Positions 61,245-64,000 of a DNA stretch of 64,000 nucleotides are shown piece after piece; the first letter of the stretch is position 1; each line of letters begins with the position of its first letter. The stretch is from Edaphovirga cremea. Its GTDB lineage: Bacteria > Pseudomonadota > Gammaproteobacteria > Enterobacterales > Enterobacteriaceae. The notes under the pieces were generated by a model. It did no database searches. It was not told the origin of the DNA and saw only the letters and a list, made by a program, of their open reading frames with translations. Location of the stretch: NCBI RefSeq assembly GCF_003332275.1, contig NZ_QOVA01000016.1, positions 1 to 64,000 on the forward strand, given 5' to 3'. The position numbers and the translations under genes are program-made.

Positions 61245-62042
61245 TTACAGATCTTCGAGCGGAACCTGTTTCAGCGTTTCAACGTGCATCAGGAACTGAT
61301 AGAGCGGGGCTAGCTGGCTGAAACCGCGCTCCAGTCGCGTGACCAGATCGGGAGTGAAAAGCGTCTCGACCTGTGTGTCCAGGGTCATTACCGCGAAGGA
61401 TTTGCGGTTATACCAGGTAGCGAGCGCCGGATCCTGATCTTTGACCAACGGGCGCTTGTAGCTTTCACCCACCAATTCAAAGGGGGAGCAACAGCATGCC
61501 GCCGCTTTGGCGAACTCTTTGGGCTGACGCAGCATCAGGTGACGGAATCGATCCATGGTGCCTTTGCTGGCGGAGTAATAGCCCAGTCCATACGCCAATT
61601 CGTAGGGTTTGATCTCAAAGAAATAGACCGGTGCGTCGGTCCACTCTTTTGAAGGACGTTTGAACGTCAGCCACATGCGGTTGCGGTAAATTGATTTATC
61701 GTTGGAAAAGCGGGTATCACGATTCATGCGCGACAGGGTCTTGCCAATCGCCGGGCGGACTTCGAATCTGTCATCAATATTCAGCATGGTGGGTGCCAGC
61801 GCCTCCACCAAGGCACGGAACTGTGCAAGAATATGTTCGTTGTACACGCCGCGCTGGGATTCAAACCACTCTTTGCTGTTTTCAACCGCGACCTGCTGCA
61901 AAAAATTGAGCCCCGTTTGGGTAAAACCCGTAAATGAAGTCTGCTGCACGGTAAGGTCTCCATGAGAAAAAGAAGGCGGGATTTCCCCGTCCCGCCGACG
62001 GTACTCTTCTTCCTGGTAATCAAATACCGGGTACTTGCTCAA
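61245..62042 (-). CDS. DUF2461 family protein
   Basis: 265 residues. FLQQVAVENSKEWFESQRGVY, IGKTLSRMNRDTRFSNDKSIYRNRMWLTF and VYFFEIKPYELAYGLGYYSASK are typical of the DUF2461 (TIGR02453) family, whose function is unknown. The start at 62042 lies 14 bases after the tehB stop; a two-gene operon is likely. Confidence 0.85.
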   Translation of the reverse strand: MSKYPVFDYQEEEYRRRDGEIPPSFSHGDLTVQQTSFTGFTQTGLNFLQQVAVENSKEWFESQRGVYNEHILAQFRALVEALAPTMLNIDDRFEVRPAIGKTLSRMNRDTRFSNDKSIYRNRMWLTFKRPSKEWTDAPVYFFEIKPYELAYGLGYYSASKGTMDRFRHLMLRQPKEFAKAAACCCSPFELVGESYKRPLVKDQDPALATWYNRKSFAVMTLDTQVETLFTPDLVTRLERGFSQLAPLYQFLMHVETLKQVPLEDL

Positions 62043-62056
62043 GCCTCAACAAGAAA

Positions 62057-62656
62057 CTATCCCGCTTTTCTTGCCAGCATGGTAGCAAATCTCGCTTTGA
62101 TGCGGTTGCCTGCGGCATCGGTTCTGTGTAGTTCGCCGAGGTTTTCGTTGTATTTGAGGATCTCCCAATCGGTATAATAGTTTTGCAATTCACCGGGTGA
62201 AAAGACAAAAGAGAAGGGGACATCACAGGAAGTATCTTCCGATGAGACGACGGAGACAATCAGGTTATAGCCACCCGCAAGGGTATGTTCCTGCATATTG
62301 GCGATAATGTCCGGGATGCGATCGCTATTGAGGAACATAAAGGTCACGGTCGAGACGATCAGCCCGAAGTGGCCAGTGATCTCCGCGCGGTTGATGTCAT
62401 ACGTATGGACATCAATGTTTGACATATCTTCGCTGGCAATCATCTTGCGCAGATTTTCCAGACTGGCCTCATTTCTGTCGTAGGACGTCACGTCAAACCC
62501 GCACAACCGTATATACAGAGAGTTTCTGCCGTTGCCGCAACCGAGATCCAACGCTTTACCCGGCGGTACAATCTTCAAGGCTTCAATGACTTCGGAATGC
62601 GTGCGGGTCATGCCATATTTCTTGGCAAAATAATCCTCTTTATTGTGCTGATCCAT
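62057..62656 (-). CDS. tehB: Tellurite-resistance methyltransferase TehB
   Basis: 199 residues. SAM-binding motif ALDLGCGNGRNSLYI, then VTSYDRNEASLENL and FGLIVSTVTFMFLNSDRIP match TehB. It methylates tellurite or related oxyanions using S-adenosylmethionine. The start MDQHNKEDYFAKKYGMTRTHSEV is typical. Confidence 0.92.
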   Translation of the reverse strand: MDQHNKEDYFAKKYGMTRTHSEVIEALKIVPPGKALDLGCGNGRNSLYIRLCGFDVTSYDRNEASLENLRKMIASEDMSNIDVHTYDINRAEITGHFGLIVSTVTFMFLNSDRIPDIIANMQEHTLAGGYNLIVSVVSSEDTSCDVPFSFVFSPGELQNYYTDWEILKYNENLGELHRTDAAGNRIKARFATMLARKAG

Positions 62657-62802
62657 TGTTTCCCTTACTTTTAAACGAGTTTTGCACCCGATGGCGTTAA
62701 ATTTGCGATATACGCACTAGTATTGGCGCAATGTTATCCGCAAGATAACCCAGTTTAATCGACAAGTCAGGTTGCCAGAAGTACAGAACGAGGGAAATTG
62801 AA

Positions 62803-63441
62803 ATGGATGCCATACACACAATTATTCTTACCATAGGATTGTTTATCCTGACGTTCATTAACCCCGGCGCAAATCTGCTGGTGGTTGTGCAGACCAGCCT
62901 GACATCAGGAAAAAACGCCGGGATCCTTACCGGACTGGGCGTGGCGCTGGGTGATGCGCTGTACTCCGGACTGGGGTTGTTTGGTATGGCGGCGCTGATT
63001 ACGGAAGGTGGGCAGTTCTTCTCAGGCATTAAAATCTTCGGCGGGCTTTATCTGATTTGGTACGCCTATAACATGATCCGTCACCCCAACTCGGTACAAA
63101 TGTACACGGGGAGGTTATCTGCCACGACCTCTGCGCCCTGGTATGTTTTTTTCCGCCGCGGATTGTTGACCGATCTCTCCAACCCCCAGACGGTGCTATT
63201 TTTCGTCAGTATATTTTCCGTCACCCTGACACCGGCGACTCCGCTGTGGGCAAAAGTATTGGCGTGGCTCGGTATTGTTATTGCGTCGATCATTTGGCGC
63301 ACGTTACTAAGTATCGCATTTTCCCTGCCTGCCGTAAGGCGAGGATATACCAAGGTGCAGCAAGCCATGCGGGGGATTATCGGTGTTGCGCTGGGGGCAT
63401 TTGGCTTGCGGCTGATTTATGAAGGCTTTATGAGACGCTGA
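62803..63441 (+). CDS. LysE/RhtB-family amino-acid exporter
   Basis: 212 residues with six hydrophobic segments. The LysE-family start (ILTIGLFILTFINPGANLLVVVQTSLTSGKNAGILTGLGVALGD) and RGLLTDLSNPQTVLFFVSIF are clear. It resembles RhtC and relatives that export threonine or other neutral amino acids. It is divergent from tehB with 146 bp between. Confidence 0.88.
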   Translation: MDAIHTIILTIGLFILTFINPGANLLVVVQTSLTSGKNAGILTGLGVALGDALYSGLGLFGMAALITEGGQFFSGIKIFGGLYLIWYAYNMIRHPNSVQMYTGRLSATTSAPWYVFFRRGLLTDLSNPQTVLFFVSIFSVTLTPATPLWAKVLAWLGIVIASIIWRTLLSIAFSLPAVRRGYTKVQQAMRGIIGVALGAFGLRLIYEGFMRR

Positions 63442-63478
63442 TGTTTACATTGGGCTGTAGGCACCCAGCAGATGTAAT

Positions 63479-63514
63479 ACTCTTATCGTGCGCGTTCTAG
63501 CGCACGATAAGAGT
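63479..63514. terminator. Long perfect hairpin after the LysE-family gene
   Basis: ACTCTTATCGTGCGC (63479-63493) and GCGCACGATAAGAGT (63500-63514) are exact complements with a 6-base loop, 38 bp after the stop. There is no T-tract. Confidence 0.6.
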
Positions 63515-63577
63515 AGCGAAAGAAATTGCCGGTGACTCACTGGCCATCACCCTTGCTGGATATTTATCCTTCTATTT

Positions 63578-63670
63578 TTAAGGTTTTTTACGGCTTTTGA
63601 ACAACCGCATAACCGCACCGATGATGCAGCCAATGACGATGCCGGTAATAATCCAATCAATTAAATTCAT
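63578..63670 (-). CDS. 30-residue single-pass membrane protein
   Basis: 30 codons, too short for usual ORF calling. The product is MNLIDWIITGIVIGCIIGAV followed by MRLFKSRKKP: one hydrophobic segment with a basic C-terminal end, like enteric small membrane proteins. AAGGAA lies eight bases before ATG 63670; ATG 63676 would be too close to it. Function unknown. Confidence 0.55.
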   Translation of the reverse strand: MNLIDWIITGIVIGCIIGAVMRLFKSRKKP

Positions 63671-63775
63671 AGCCATTTCCTTCATCAACATTCGCTGATC
63701 GATTAACTGGCCGCAATGTTGCAGCGATATTATTGACAAAGAGTATGCAACACTCGCCCGGAGAACGCATGCAAA

Positions 63776-64000
63776 TCACTCACGGTAATTCAACCGAAAG
63801 CCATCACCGTCAGTGCTGATTTCAAGGGGGAGATAATTTTTAAGCGAGAGATAACACGCAATCGTGTGTTTCACCGATTGCGCCGTCACCAACTCTATAA
63901 CCGTACACTCGGCAGCCTTGGCCGACGCCAATCCGGAGAGGGAATCCTCAAAAGCAATACAGCGTGCCGGAGAACAATTCAACCGTTGTGCACCCAGTAG
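63776..64000 (-). CDS. HAD-superfamily phosphatase (3' part, truncated by the window)
   Basis: The frame is open to the window edge; about 74 C-terminal residues are seen. LLGAQRLNCSPARCIAFEDSLSGLASAKAAE is the fourth HAD motif region (FEDSxxGxxAAxAA) of beta-phosphoglucomutase-like or YniC/HxpB-like phosphatases. The catalytic Asp motif lies outside the window. Confidence 0.75.
   Translation of the reverse strand, partial: LLGAQRLNCSPARCIAFEDSLSGLASAKAAECTVIELVTAQSVKHTIACYLSLKNYLPLEISTDGDGFRLNYRE

Noticed and set aside
61111..61299. 62-codon ORF between the YbaK and DUF2461 genes
   Set aside because: It runs into the DUF2461 gene on the other strand and has no protein character.
1..64000. 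rRNA operon, tRNA genes, intact insertion sequence or prophage
   Set aside because: None was found; no transposase, integrase or phage structural gene was recognised on either strand.

Overview
The window looks like an accessory-rich stretch of an Enterobacterales chromosome, most likely Yersiniaceae or Pectobacteriaceae-like (Serratia, Rahnella, Yersinia or Pectobacterium relatives). The basis is the recognisable enteric gene set: gudP/gudD/gudX, kduI/kdgT, ansB, tehB, aroD/ydiB-type genes, pgtCBA-type regulators, a CS1/Tcf-type fimbrial cluster and an enteric DksA paralogue. Family names come from recognition of the protein sequences; no database search was run.

Layout. 0-4.5 kb: 3' part of an alpha-class (CS1/CFA/I) fimbrial operon (usher, chaperone, pilin, tip adhesin) followed by a LuxR-type regulator. 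4.7-8.4 kb: a TdcA-like LysR gene and a lemA-DUF2207 pair. 8.6-9.5 kb: an unrecognised protein made of five ~58-residue repeats. 9.6-15.4 kb: a decayed, defence-like region with a broken GH28 polygalacturonase, an Abi-like HEPN protein, a frameshifted unknown gene, a DUF4041 + GIY-YIG protein and a VapC remnant. 15.5-17.2 kb: a DUF3757 protein and a zinc-finger-less DksA paralogue with a Zur-box-like palindrome upstream. 17.9-22.8 kb: a four-gene hydroaromatic-acid operon (OYE/dienoyl-reductase-like enzyme, shikimate/quinate dehydrogenase, MFS transporter, 3-dehydroquinase). 23-27.2 kb: PH-domain protein, divergent quinone reductase/TetR pair, LysR gene, parDE-type toxin-antitoxin. 27.3-37.3 kb: an ABC importer of the AfuABC/FbpABC type with two ATPase genes, divergent from a pgtC-pgtB-pgtA-type sensory operon that probably controls it. 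37.4-39.3 kb: toxin-antitoxin debris around an alpha/beta hydrolase. 39.4-41.6 kb: kdgT and kduI sharing a KdgR-like box. 42.7-47.7 kb: glucarate catabolism (gudX, gudD, gudP). 48.2-50.2 kb: LuxR-type regulator and periplasmic asparaginase. 50.5-57.2 kb: an AT-rich three-gene RHS island in which the RHS shell and the RHS core/toxin tail are separate genes, preceded by an unrecognised 454-residue protein. 57.4-59.4 kb: ECF sigma/anti-sigma and a TPR protein. 59.5-64 kb: ordinary metabolic and transport genes, ending in a truncated HAD phosphatase.

Metabolic theme: plant-derived and uronate carbon (quinate/shikimate, ketodeoxygluconate, ketodeoxyuronate, glucarate and a remnant polygalacturonase), suggesting a plant- or gut-associated lifestyle. 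The strongest candidates for something undescribed are the split-RHS island, the five-repeat protein at 8.6 kb, and the operon pairing an enoate-reductase-like enzyme with shikimate-pathway enzymes.
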